A stretch of 29,268 nt of DNA from JAVBLK01 sp031553565 (GCA_031553565.1 JAVBLK010000055.1:1-29268), one strand, 5' to 3'; numbered from the stretch's first letter, positions 8,076 through 15,872 are shown. Made by a program: numbers and translations. Notes: generated by a model from the sequence alone, not told the origin.

Positions 8076-8762
8076 TTATCCCCGTTCCCCGATAATTTTG
8101 ATCATATCATTGACTACTGTGTCCGCATCCATATCCGAGGTATCTATTTCCACCGCGTCGTCCGCCTTCCTTAAGGGGGCGACCGCGCGCTTAGAATCGT
8201 TTTCGTCACGCTGCAGGATCTCAGAAAGCACCCCGGCCTCGGTTATGTCCTCCGCGCCTTTTGCCGTAAGCTCGAGATACCGCCTGTGCGCGCGGACCTC
8301 AGGCCTTGCGGTAAGGTAAAATTTGAACCCGGCTTTGGGCAAAACATACGTGCCGATATCGCGCCCGTCCAAAACCGTATCCTGCGCGGCGGCGATCTCC
8401 CGCTGCAATTCCACCATCCTGTAACGCACTAAAGGTTTTGCCGAAATGTCCGAGGCGGCGCGGCTGATATGCGGCTCGCGTATCTTGTCCGAAACGTCCT
8501 TTTTATCCAAAAGCGTCCGCTGCGCCCCGCCCGAATATTTAACGTCGATCCGCGTTGCGCCCAGCAGCCTCTTAATTGCCGTATCGTCGTTTATATCGAC
8601 CTTTTGGGAAACAGCCTTCAGCGCCAAAGCGCGGTACATAGCCCCGGTATCAAGGTACAATATACCCAAAGTCTTTGAAAGGGCTTTTGCCACGGTGCTC
8701 TTTCCCGCGCCAGCCGGCCCGTCGATTGCAATATTCAAAACAGGTTTTTTCTTTTTTATCAT
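8076..8762 (-). CDS. cmk: Cytidylate kinase
   Basis: 228 residues. The P-loop GPAGAGKST is at 15-23; the CMP-binding region is DGRDIGTYVLPKAGFKFYLT and the lid RxxxD region follows. It phosphorylates CMP and dCMP with ATP for nucleotide recycling in the cytosol. First gene of the minus-strand unit; a promoter with a TATACT -10 box and 17-bp spacer lies at 8801-8829, leaving a leader of about 30 bases. Only a weak GGTGG precedes the start codon. Confidence 0.96.
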   Translation of the reverse strand: MIKKKKPVLNIAIDGPAGAGKSTVAKALSKTLGILYLDTGAMYRALALKAVSQKVDINDDTAIKRLLGATRIDVKYSGGAQRTLLDKKDVSDKIREPHISRAASDISAKPLVRYRMVELQREIAAAQDTVLDGRDIGTYVLPKAGFKFYLTARPEVRAHRRYLELTAKGAEDITEAGVLSEILQRDENDSKRAVAPLRKADDAVEIDTSDMDADTVVNDMIKIIGERG

Positions 8763-8800
8763 AAGTCCACCAAATTATGGGCGTAAAATACTGTTTAATT

Positions 8801-8829
8801 AGTATATAGTTTTTTAGGTAAAAAGTAAA
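8801..8829 (-). promoter_or_regulatory. Sigma-70 promoter of cmk-plsC-(paaK-ior) unit
   Basis: On the minus strand TTTACT (8824-8829), a 17-bp spacer, and TATACT (8801-8806). The predicted transcription start is 30-35 bases before the cmk ATG. It is the only convincing promoter I see upstream of the seven-gene unit. Confidence 0.75.
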
Positions 8830-8881
8830 GAGCGGAAAGCCGGATTTAAGATTCTTGTTGTATACTGCGATTATATACACA

Positions 8882-8907
8882 GCAAGGGCTGTTAAATCAG
8901 CCCTTGC
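8882..8907 (-). terminator. Hairpin downstream of pflA, probable terminator
   Basis: GCAAGGGCTG and CAGCCCTTGC form a perfect ten-pair stem with a six-base loop. On the minus strand it is followed by TGTGTATATAAT, a poor U-run. On the plus strand ATTTTC follows. It lies 63 bp behind the pflA stop codon and in front of the cmk promoter, so termination of pflBA is the likely role. Confidence 0.55.
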
Positions 8908-8970
8908 ATTTTCAACCGCAGATATTACTCTTTATACAGCTTACCTGAAGATATAAACTATTCGGCTCAA

Positions 8971-9696
8971 TCACCGCCGCGGATTCAAAATCCGATTCAG
9001 CTCTTTCATTTTTTTGTCATCGGGCGGCGCGGTATCTTTAAGAGTGTAGTCAAGCCCAAGCCTTTCCCACTTTGCCGCGCCCATCGTGTGATAGGCCAGC
9101 AGCTCCGCCTTTTCGGGCTTGTATTTATCTATAAGCGTCTTCAGCGCCGTTACCTGATCCCTTGTGTCGTTGATCCCCGGCACAATGACCTGGCGCAGCC
9201 ACAAGCGTTTTCTTGCCGCCGAACAATATTCCAAAAAATCCAGGACCTTATTATACAGGCCTGAACCTTCGGGCAATCCGCATAAGCTGTCGTATTCCTT
9301 TCCGTCCGTATGCTTGATATCCAGAATTATAAGGTCGGTATATTCCAGAAGTTGCTTTACACTGTCGTTGAAAACGCTGCCCGCGGTATCGAGCGCGGTA
9401 TTTATCCCCGCCGCCTTCAAAAGTTTAAAGAACTCCGCTAAAAACTCCGCCTGTAATAACGGCTCGCCCCCGCTTACGGTAACGCCGCCGTTCTGACCGT
9501 AATATTCGCGGTACCTTATGACCTTATCAAAAAGCTCCGCCGCGGTACATTCCGTGCCGCCGCCCCTGACAAAAGTATCGGGGTTGTGGCAATAGCGGCA
9601 ACGCAAAATACAGCCCTGCATAAACACGGCCGTGCGTATCCCCGGCCCGTCCAGGGCTGCAAATGTCTCTATCGAATGGATGTTGCCCTTGATCAT
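8971..9696 (-). CDS. pflA: Pyruvate formate-lyase activating enzyme
   Basis: 241 residues, radical SAM enzyme. The cluster motif is C29-x3-C33-x2-C36 (GCILRCRYCHNP), followed by the SAM-binding GGEPL region (VTVSGGEPLLQ). It abstracts a hydrogen from the C-terminal glycine of PflB, using reduced flavodoxin or ferredoxin, to create the glycyl radical. It follows pflB by 7 bp in the same strand, the standard order. There is no strong Shine-Dalgarno site before the ATG, so translational coupling is likely. Confidence 0.96.
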   Translation of the reverse strand: MIKGNIHSIETFAALDGPGIRTAVFMQGCILRCRYCHNPDTFVRGGGTECTAAELFDKVIRYREYYGQNGGVTVSGGEPLLQAEFLAEFFKLLKAAGINTALDTAGSVFNDSVKQLLEYTDLIILDIKHTDGKEYDSLCGLPEGSGLYNKVLDFLEYCSAARKRLWLRQVIVPGINDTRDQVTALKTLIDKYKPEKAELLAYHTMGAAKWERLGLDYTLKDTAPPDDKKMKELNRILNPRR

Positions 9697-9703
9697 ACGC
9701 CGC

Positions 9704-11956
9704 TTAAAGAGTGCTGTGAAAGGTTCTTGCGATAACCTCTTCCTGCTGCTGCTTGCTTAAAGAATTGAACCGCACCGCATAGCCGCTGACCCTTATCGTT
9801 AAAAGAGGATATTTGTCCGGGTCGTTCATGGCCTCGATCAGCTTTTGCTTGTTCAGGACGTTCACGTTCAGGTGATGCGCGCGGCGGCCGAAATACCCGT
9901 CCAAAAGTCCGGCGAGGTTTTGCACCTGCGCCTTTCTGCCCTTGCCCAAGGTATCGGGCGTAACGGAAAAGGTGTTGGATATCCCGTCGCGGCAGTCGCA
10001 GAAATCTATGCCCGCCACCGTGTTAAGCGAGGCCAGCGCGCCGGAATTATCGCGCCCGTGCATCGGGTTTGCGCCCGGTGCAAACGGCGCGCCGGCAGGC
10101 CTCCCGTCCGGGGTCGCCCCGGTCTTCTTCCCGTAAACTACGTTGGAGGTTATGGTCAAAAGCGACAAGGTGTGTTCCGCGCCGCGATAGGCCTTGTGTT
10201 TACGCAAATTGTCCATAAACTCGGCCACAAGCTCCCGCGCCAAAAAGTCCACGCGGTCGTCGTCGTTGCCGTATTTCGGGAAATCACCCTCGACTTTAAA
10301 GCTTTCGGTGATGCCGCGCCCGTCACGGACCGGCGTAACGCGGGCGTACTTTATCGCGCTCAAGCTGTCGGCGATGACTGAAATGCCCGACGCGCCGAAC
10401 GCCATAAACCTGTGCACGAACGTATCGTGCAGCGCCATCTGTATTTTCTCGTAAGCGTATTTATCGTGCATATAGTGTATGACGTTGTTGGTGTTGACAT
10501 ATAAACGGCACAGCCACGCCATATACAGCGAAAGATTTCTTCTGACCTTGTCGTATTCCAGCGGCCGCACGTCCGAAAAATCATCGGCGGCGGGGAGCTT
10601 TACCAGCTGCTCGCCCGACATCTCATCGCGGCCGTTGTTCAGCGTCATAAGAAGGACCTTCGGCAGGTTGCACCTCGCGCCGAAAAACTGCATCTGTTTT
10701 CCTATCTTCATCGCCGAGACACAGCAGGAAATCGCATAGTCGTCGCCGTAGTCCATACGCATTAAATCGTCGTTCTCGTATTGGATGCTGTCGGTGTCGA
10801 TGGAAACCGCGGCGCAGTATTTCTTGAAGTTTTCGGGCAGACGCGCGCTCCACAGCACCGTCATATTCGGCTCCGGCGCAGGGTACAGGTTGTAAAGCGT
10901 ATGCAAGAAGCGGTAGCTGGTCCTTGTCACAAGGTGCCGCCCGTCCAGGCCTATGCCCCCGATGCTCTCGGTCACCCACGTCGGGTCGCCGGCAAACAAC
11001 TCGTTATAATCGGGCGTCCGCAGCTGCCGCGCCATCCTAAGCTTTAGTACAAGCTGGTCAATAAGCTCCTGCGCGCTCTCCTCTGTCAAAAGCCCGCTTT
11101 CCAAATCGCGTTTTATATAAATGTCCAAAAAAGTGCTGACGCGCCCTAAACTCATCGCCGCGCCGTTCTGCTCCTTGATCGCGGCAAGATACCCGAAATA
11201 CAGCCACTGCACGGCTTCATGCGCGCTTGACGCCGGCATCGAGATATCAAAACCGTAAAGAGCGGCCATCTGCTTCAATTTATCTAAAAAGTCGATTTGG
11301 CGGAACACTTCCTCGCGCAGGCGTATGACCTCCTCGGACATATCCATTGCGCCCAGGGCCTCCATATCCCTGATCTTTTCTTTTATCAGAAAGTCCGCGC
11401 CGTACAGGGCGACCCGGCGGTAGTCGCCGATTATCCTGCCCCGTCCGTACGCATCGGGCAGGCCGGTGATAAGCCCGCTCTTTCGCGCGGCCTTCATCTC
11501 GTCCGAATACACGCGGAAAACGCCGTCGTTGTGCGTCGTCCGGTATTTAAACATTTCCTTGATCTTCGGGGATAATTCATAGCCGTATGCCCTGCACGCC
11601 TGCTCCGCCATGCGGATGCCGCCGAACGGGTTGACCCCGCGGCACAAGGGCTTTGCCGTCTGGAAGCCGACGATTATCTCGTTTTCCTTGTCCAGATATC
11701 CGGCGTTATAACTTAAAAGGGAGCTGACGTCGCTGTTGTCTATTTCCAGCACCCCGCCCCGCTCCGCTTCTTTTTTCGCTAATTCAAGGTATTTTTTGTT
11801 AAGCTTTTTAGTCCTTTCGGCAGCGCTCGCCAAAAACTCCGCTCCGCCGTCATAGGGGGCGTAATTGTCCTGTATAAAGCCCCTTACATCAATATTATCG
11901 CGCCACTTGACGCCCTTAAACCCACTACGGTAGTCTGCTTCTTTTGTATTTCCCAT
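9704..11956 (-). CDS. pflB: Formate C-acetyltransferase (pyruvate formate-lyase)
   Basis: Converts pyruvate + CoA to acetyl-CoA + formate under anaerobiosis. With the start used here (ATG 11954-11956) the protein is 750 residues. The catalytic Cys pair is in SCCVSAMKIGKQMQFFGAR at about 411-412, and the glycyl-radical segment RVSGYAVRFNSL has its Gly near 725. An upstream in-frame ATG at 12067 would add 37 residues, but the promoter lies inside that extension and the real N-terminus (FKGVKW...NIDVRGFIQ.NYAPY) matches the family from residue ~12. The -10 box ends just six bases before the chosen ATG and no Shine-Dalgarno is present, so the mRNA should be leaderless. Confidence 0.96.
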   Translation of the reverse strand: MGNTKEADYRSGFKGVKWRDNIDVRGFIQDNYAPYDGGAEFLASAAERTKKLNKKYLELAKKEAERGGVLEIDNSDVSSLLSYNAGYLDKENEIIVGFQTAKPLCRGVNPFGGIRMAEQACRAYGYELSPKIKEMFKYRTTHNDGVFRVYSDEMKAARKSGLITGLPDAYGRGRIIGDYRRVALYGADFLIKEKIRDMEALGAMDMSEEVIRLREEVFRQIDFLDKLKQMAALYGFDISMPASSAHEAVQWLYFGYLAAIKEQNGAAMSLGRVSTFLDIYIKRDLESGLLTEESAQELIDQLVLKLRMARQLRTPDYNELFAGDPTWVTESIGGIGLDGRHLVTRTSYRFLHTLYNLYPAPEPNMTVLWSARLPENFKKYCAAVSIDTDSIQYENDDLMRMDYGDDYAISCCVSAMKIGKQMQFFGARCNLPKVLLMTLNNGRDEMSGEQLVKLPAADDFSDVRPLEYDKVRRNLSLYMAWLCRLYVNTNNVIHYMHDKYAYEKIQMALHDTFVHRFMAFGASGISVIADSLSAIKYARVTPVRDGRGITESFKVEGDFPKYGNDDDRVDFLARELVAEFMDNLRKHKAYRGAEHTLSLLTITSNVVYGKKTGATPDGRPAGAPFAPGANPMHGRDNSGALASLNTVAGIDFCDCRDGISNTFSVTPDTLGKGRKAQVQNLAGLLDGYFGRRAHHLNVNVLNKQKLIEAMNDPDKYPLLTIRVSGYAVRFNSLSKQQQEEVIARTFHSTL

Positions 11957-11962
11957 GCGGAA

Positions 11963-11992
11963 AGTATACAATATATTGCGCTTTTTTGTCAA
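11963..11992 (-). promoter_or_regulatory. Promoter of pflBA giving a leaderless mRNA
   Basis: TTGACA (11987-11992), 18-bp spacer, TATACT (11963-11968), then TTCCGC and the ATG of pflB. The expected transcription start coincides with, or is within a base or two of, the A of the ATG. The -35 box is a perfect consensus. Confidence 0.8.
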
Positions 11993-12023
11993 GGCGGCAT
12001 AAAAGCTTTTACAGCATGCTGTT

Positions 12024-12059
12024 ACGGGCTTTCGCGCCGGTCCCGCACGTATATATGCC
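12024..12059. repeat. Direct-repeat partner of the mnmA-end repeat
   Basis: ACGGGCTTTCGCGCCGGTCC and following bases to ATATATGCC recur at 12163-12197 with a few changes. This left copy lacks the matching inverted arm, and looks like the surviving end of a second, truncated element next to the one at 12073-12204. Confidence 0.6.
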
Positions 12060-12072
12060 GCCCCCATGACGG

Positions 12073-12204
12073 GTAAAAAGGCATAGATGCGGCGGCAGCG
12101 GTGCGACAGTCTGTTTTGCCGGCCGACGCCGCGTACTGAAACGTACGCGCAAGGCGGGCGAAACGGGCTTTCGCGCCGATCCCGCCGTATATATGCCTTT
12201 TTAC
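12073..12204. repeat. Inverted-repeat-bounded element behind mnmA
   Basis: A 132-bp segment with 23-bp ends that are inverted copies of each other (GTAAAAAGGCATAGATGCGG.. at 12073-12095 and its complement at 12182-12204; 2 mismatches). The interior has further short dyads (CGTAC-TGAAA-CGTACG region). The right end contributes the TAA stop codon of mnmA. It separates mnmA from the pflB promoter and may also terminate mnmA transcription, although there is no long U-run. No coding capacity. Confidence 0.65.
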
Positions 12205-13304
12205 ACTATTTCGGCGCCGCCTAAACAATATTCGTTAATATAAAAGACCACGTACTGGCCGCCGGTTACCGCTTTCTGCCTTTCATAAAAGAAAACCGAT
12301 AACCCGCCGTCTTTTACTATCACGCGCACTTTTTGCTCGGGCTGGCGGTAGCGGAACTTGGCGTTACAATCGAATACGATCCCCTGCTCGCTTTGCTGCG
12401 CGCCGGTAAGACGGATCACCTCGTCAAGTCCGGGTATCCAGTTTGCGCCTGCGGCAGCAAGCTTGCCGGAATACAGCTCCTCCATATCGCCGCAGGAGAC
12501 ATAGAGTACGTTTTCGGCCACGTCCTTCTTTATAACAAACCAGCGTCCCTCGCCCGCGTCCTTGTCGCCGCCAAGCCCGAGGCCGCGCCTTTGCCCGATC
12601 GTATAATACATCAGGCCGTCGTGCTGCCCGACGGTCTTGCCGTCCGGCGTTTTTATATCGCCCTTTTGTGCGGGAAGGTACTTAGATAAAAATTCCTTGA
12701 AATTCCGTTCGCCGATAAAGCACAGCCCCGTGCTGTCCTTTTTCCCGGCGGTATCGAGGCCGAACGCGCGGGCAACCGCCCTGACCTTATCTTTCTTTAT
12801 GTTCGCCAGCGGGAAGATAACGTGGGAAAGCTGCCGTTCCGTAACCTGATTCAAAAAATACGACTGATCCTTGCCCTCGTCCGCAGCCTTTAAAAGATAG
12901 TGTTTGCCGTCCCTTTCGCGCACCCCGCAATAGTGGCCGGTCGCAATATAATCCGCGCCTAATTTTAACGCGTAATCCAGAAAAGGCCCGAACTTTATCT
13001 CGCGGTTGCACAGAACGTCAGGGTTGGGCGTCCTGCCCTTTTTATACTCCTCCAGGAAATACTTGAAAACGCGCTCCTGATAATCTTTGGAAAAATCGAC
13101 GGAATAATACGGTATGCACAGTTTATTGCATACGGACTTTACGTCGTTAAAGTCAGCCTCGGCCGTACAGAAGCCGCCGTCGTCCTGTTCGTCCCAGTTG
13201 TGCATAAACAGCCCGACAACATCGAACCCCTGCTGTTTCAATAAAAGCGCGGCCACCGAGGAGTCCACCCCGCCGCTCATTCCCACAACGATAGTCTTGC
13301 TCAT
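12201..13304 (-). CDS. mnmA: tRNA-specific 2-thiouridylase
   Basis: 367 residues. The PP-loop SGGVDSS is at 10-16; the catalytic Cys residues are C99 in LCNREIKFG and C195 in STGLCFIGE. It installs 2-thiouridine at U34 of Lys, Glu and Gln tRNAs, using sulfur relayed from a cysteine desulfurase, which is not in this window. It stands alone. The -10 box TATAAT ends six bases before the ATG and no Shine-Dalgarno exists, so translation is probably leaderless. The stop codon TAA is the edge of the inverted-repeat element behind it. Confidence 0.96.
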   Translation of the reverse strand: MSKTIVVGMSGGVDSSVAALLLKQQGFDVVGLFMHNWDEQDDGGFCTAEADFNDVKSVCNKLCIPYYSVDFSKDYQERVFKYFLEEYKKGRTPNPDVLCNREIKFGPFLDYALKLGADYIATGHYCGVRERDGKHYLLKAADEGKDQSYFLNQVTERQLSHVIFPLANIKKDKVRAVARAFGLDTAGKKDSTGLCFIGERNFKEFLSKYLPAQKGDIKTPDGKTVGQHDGLMYYTIGQRRGLGLGGDKDAGEGRWFVIKKDVAENVLYVSCGDMEELYSGKLAAAGANWIPGLDEVIRLTGAQQSEQGIVFDCNAKFRYRQPEQKVRVIVKDGGLSVFFYERQKAVTGGQYVVFYINEYCLGGAEIV

Positions 13305-13310
13305 ACCGAA

Positions 13311-13339
13311 ATTATACGTTAATAAGGAAAAAAATGCAA
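13311..13339 (-). promoter_or_regulatory. Promoter of mnmA giving a leaderless mRNA
   Basis: TTGCAT (13334-13339), 17-bp spacer, TATAAT (13311-13316), then TTCGGT and ATG. The gap of six bases matches that of pflB and the ATP-grasp gene. Confidence 0.78.
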
Positions 13340-13416
13340 CTCCGGCGCCGCTTGGACAGGTTGGCGTATTCCGGGCAATTTTTGGCGGTTTTTCCTATCG
13401 ATTTTTCCTATGGTTG

Positions 13417-13448
13417 AAAAAGGGGCTTGCCGGAAATCCGGCAAGCCC
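13417..13448 (-). terminator. Intrinsic terminator of the zinc-ribbon membrane protein gene
   Basis: On the minus strand GGGCTTGCCGG pairs with CCGGCAAGCCC around a four-base loop, followed by CTTTTTC. It lies 38 bp behind the stop codon at 13486. The sequence after the U-run weakly resembles the post-terminator repeats at 15261, 24800 and 25654. Confidence 0.85.
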
Positions 13449-13485
13449 GCGACTGTAAAAGTAGTTCATATTGTTATTTTAGACG

Positions 13486-14838
13486 TCATGCGTTCGACCG
13501 TTTGTCTTCTATCCTTTGCCCGGTGGCAAGCTTAACGAGCAATATTATTATGTCTACCAGCTGCCATATGCCCAGTATGCTCAGCATAATCGACGCCGGC
13601 TGATTTAAGTATTCGTGCTCATAATTATATGCCCGGATGCGGACGTTGTTATTCACGCCGAAATAATCGCCGGCAAAATAAATGTTGCAGTCGAAGCGGC
13701 TGCTGCTATAATAACCGTTGTTGAAATAGCTGCTTACCGAAAGCTTATATGCGTAATCGGCAATCCTTATATAATCGCCATGTTTATAGATAACTTTGCC
13801 GTCAGCGCTTCCGTCAAAATATGCATTCGTGCCGCAGTATTCAAGATAGTACTCAGGATAATAGTCGCCTCCGTACCAGCCGGTCCCAAGGCTCTCGATG
13901 CGGAAAACACAAGTATCGCCGCCGCTGCCCTGCACATAAACATAGTCGCCTGTATAATTTACGTTTGCGCTGTTTTTGTCATAGCCGCTGTAATATGATA
14001 CCGTTGCCGTGTTCGCAACGGCAAAGAAAGTTATCATCACCGCAAGCGTCAGAAGTTTTAATACGCCGCGCCCGAAGTGCCGCTGCAAAAATTCGTATAT
14101 AGGAACGAACGGCAGCAATAACGCGGTAATAAACGCGGCGGCGTAAGACTTTCCGCGTTTTTTCGCGCCGGCGCCGCTGTTATCGGCAGAGTAAGGATTT
14201 ACCGCGGGCTGATACTGCCCGTGACCCTGCGGCATATTATAACTGTAATACGGATTCCCCCGCGAGGGGTAAACGGGAGGCTGCAAAGGCGCCTCTCGAT
14301 GATCTCCGTATCCGGCGTAAGGCTGCGGCGGGTAAGCCGGCGGCTGATCATAGTACCGGTTTACCGGAGGGTAAGCCCGTGCGTTATTATATTGATCGTA
14401 CGGCAGCGGCGCGCTGCGGTATTGCTGTGCAAACTGCGGCCGGGCGTACCCCTGGACGGGCCGCGGATTATACGCGGGCGCCTGTTGATACTGCGGCTGC
14501 TGATATTGCTGCGGATGCCGCGGCGCCGGCGGAGCGTACCCTTGGACAGGCGGCGGCGGATATCCCTGTACGGGCGGCGGCGCGTACATCTGTTCCCGCG
14601 GCGGAGCATAAGGCTCCGGCTGATATGCCGCAGGCTGAACCGGCTGATATTGAAACGCCGGATCGTTATATTGGCCGAACGGCGCCGGCGGCGCATAGCC
14701 TTGTACAAACGGCTGTGAATAATACGCCCCTGCCGCATCGCTTGCAGAGGGTCTTACAAACTGCTGCTTATAGCCGCAATTCGGACAGAAACCGGCCGGC
14801 TCGATAAAAGAGCCGCATTGAACGCATCTTATCTGCAT
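13486..14838 (-). CDS. Zinc-ribbon, Pro/Tyr/Gln-rich membrane protein with a split TM2-like domain
   Basis: 450 residues in four parts. (1) A zinc ribbon, C5-x2-C8 and C18-x2-C21. (2) Residues ~30-220, a disordered P/Y/Q-rich region with four VQGY repeats at 45, 90, 98 and 128. (3) Two membrane helices near 231-249 and 259-279, then ~130 residues rich in Tyr, Gly and Asp with beta character, then a third helix near 415-437. (4) A short charged tail. The segment HFGRGVLKLLTL and the segment GIWQLVDIIILL resemble the first and second halves of a TM2 domain, with the Tyr-rich part inserted between them. Start chosen by GGGAGGT, 8 bases before ATG. Function unknown; I infer an envelope protein with a cytosolic tail. 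The TM2 reading is inference. Confidence 0.85.
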   Translation of the reverse strand: MQIRCVQCGSFIEPAGFCPNCGYKQQFVRPSASDAAGAYYSQPFVQGYAPPAPFGQYNDPAFQYQPVQPAAYQPEPYAPPREQMYAPPPVQGYPPPPVQGYAPPAPRHPQQYQQPQYQQAPAYNPRPVQGYARPQFAQQYRSAPLPYDQYNNARAYPPVNRYYDQPPAYPPQPYAGYGDHREAPLQPPVYPSRGNPYYSYNMPQGHGQYQPAVNPYSADNSGAGAKKRGKSYAAAFITALLLPFVPIYEFLQRHFGRGVLKLLTLAVMITFFAVANTATVSYYSGYDKNSANVNYTGDYVYVQGSGGDTCVFRIESLGTGWYGGDYYPEYYLEYCGTNAYFDGSADGKVIYKHGDYIRIADYAYKLSVSSYFNNGYYSSSRFDCNIYFAGDYFGVNNNVRIRAYNYEHEYLNQPASIMLSILGIWQLVDIIILLVKLATGQRIEDKRSNA

Positions 14839-14954
14839 AAGCGTTACCTCCCTGATATCATTGTGTGATTCTTTCAGTCCCTCATCCGGCTCTTACGGGG
14901 CGCTTTGCATAAAAACGCGCCGCTGTAAAAGAAAAATCATATGCTGCTATATAT

Positions 14955-14983
14955 ATAATAATATAAAAGGCGCAGTATTGCAA
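14955..14983 (-). promoter_or_regulatory. Promoter of the zinc-ribbon membrane protein gene
   Basis: TTGCAA (14978-14983), 17-bp spacer, TATTAT (14955-14960) on the minus strand, about 110 bases before the ATG. The -35 box lies in the palindrome TATTGCAATA, which may be an operator. The long A/T-rich leader has no other clear feature apart from the Shine-Dalgarno site. Confidence 0.6.
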
Positions 14984-15026
14984 TAGCGCAGGAAATAATA
15001 ATCTATTTCTAATATAGTAAGTTAAC

Positions 15027-15160
15027 TTTAAAACCAGTTTCAGGTTTGAGTAGATATTTGAGGATAAAACGGGATAAAAGCGGAGCCTTTATTAGAAATA
15101 AAAGCGAGCAGTTTATACCGTTTTATACCAAATAGATGCCGAAGATAAGCTGGTTTTAGA
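15027..15160. repeat. 134-bp long-hairpin repeat
   Basis: The arms TTTAAAACCAG (15027-15037) and CTGGTTTTAGA (15150-15160) begin an imperfect palindrome that continues inward: ATATTTG against CAAATAGAT, GATAAAACGGGATAAA against TTTATACCGTTTTAT, and finally CCTTTATT-AGA-AATAAAAGC at the centre (about 15093). An open reading frame on the minus strand across it looks like chance read-through of the repeat. No gene was found in 14984-15335. Confidence 0.65.
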
Positions 15161-15260
15161 GTTTGTTTACTATAATACGATATACAAACGCGGCACAAAC
15201 GCGCGGTACGGCAAAAGCCAATCATTATCGTCAAAATATGACGTAAGGTCAGAAAAAAAA

Positions 15261-15335
15261 GTAGCTTCGCCACGTTTATCAGGCCGAGGCTTCTAATAAT
15301 TTCTACTGCGATTTTTTCCAGGATATAAAAAGATA
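15261..15335. repeat. Post-terminator repeat, copy 1
   Basis: Contains GCTTCGCCACGTTTATCAGG and TTTCTACTGCGATTTTTTCC, shared with the copy at 25654-25722 (GCTTCGCCACATTGTCAGG; TCTCTACTGCGGTTTTACC) and, more weakly, 24800-24866. All three are oriented the same way and lie directly behind the U-run of a minus-strand terminator, here 15336-15369. Confidence 0.6.
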
Positions 15336-15369
15336 TAAAAAAATACCGCCGCGGCAAAAACCGCGGCGG
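15336..15369 (-). terminator. Intrinsic terminator of the 151-residue gene
   Basis: CCGCCGCGG and CCGCGGCGG form a nine-pair GC stem around CAAAAA; on the minus strand it is followed by TATTTTTTTAT. It lies 31 bp behind the stop codon at 15401. Confidence 0.88.
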
Positions 15370-15400
15370 GAGAACAGCCTCCGCCATCCATAATCCGGCT

Positions 15401-15856
15401 TCAGACGACCTCGGGTATCATTTCGTCATAATAGAGCTCCATTACTTTTTCGCGGAAGGAAAAGATGACCTCGGCGTTGAAGCAGTTGTAAAAATCGTTG
15501 ATGTTCTGCCCCACCGCGTAGTATTCGTTCAAAAGCTTGTGCAGGTCGATGTTCTTCATATCTATTTCCCAGAACAGCGAATATACGAACGCAATGTGCC
15601 GCATCGGGTCGTCGGGTATACGGATAAACTTCTTGACGCCGTCAACGACGATCGACCGGTCGAACTCCGCGTCGAAATTAAACGTCTTGGCCGCCGCCGC
15701 AAATACCGCCAGCAGCCTCCTGGAGCCTGCGATACTCTTTAAAATATTCCTTATCCTTACGTCGGCAACGATAAACTTGCTGGACATCATCTCGATGCAG
15801 CGTTTGTCGAAAAGCTCGATGTTTTCCACTCCGTCGGTAATAAACTTTAGATCCAT
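15401..15856 (-). CDS. Unrecognised 151-residue soluble protein
   Basis: No signal peptide or membrane helix. The sequence is mixed helix and strand with several aromatic residues (FWEIDMKNIDLHKLLNEYY). I do not recognise a catalytic motif. Its own promoter and its own terminator flank it, so it is a single-gene unit. The extended -10 box TGGTATAAT ends seven bases before the ATG, with no Shine-Dalgarno, so the mRNA is probably leaderless. Coding status is supported by these signals and by even amino-acid composition. Function unknown. Confidence 0.82.
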   Translation of the reverse strand: MDLKFITDGVENIELFDKRCIEMMSSKFIVADVRIRNILKSIAGSRRLLAVFAAAAKTFNFDAEFDRSIVVDGVKKFIRIPDDPMRHIAFVYSLFWEIDMKNIDLHKLLNEYYAVGQNINDFYNCFNAEVIFSFREKVMELYYDEMIPEVV

Positions 15857-15863
15857 ATGTAAG

Positions 15864-15872
15864 ATTATACCA
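15864..15872 (-). promoter_or_regulatory. Extended -10 promoter, leaderless
   Basis: TGGTATAAT with the hexamer at 15864-15869; CTTACAT (7 bases) and ATG follow. The -35 region is poor (TTGCGG at a 16-bp spacing), consistent with an extended -10 element that does not need one. Confidence 0.68.

Noticed and set aside
11957..12067. N-terminal extension of pflB by 37 residues
   Set aside because: The near-perfect promoter lies inside it and the family's N-terminus is accounted for without it.
15040..15387. Minus-strand open frame of 115 codons
   Set aside because: It runs through a long palindrome, a post-terminator repeat and a terminator stem, and its start lies in the terminator. Chance frame.
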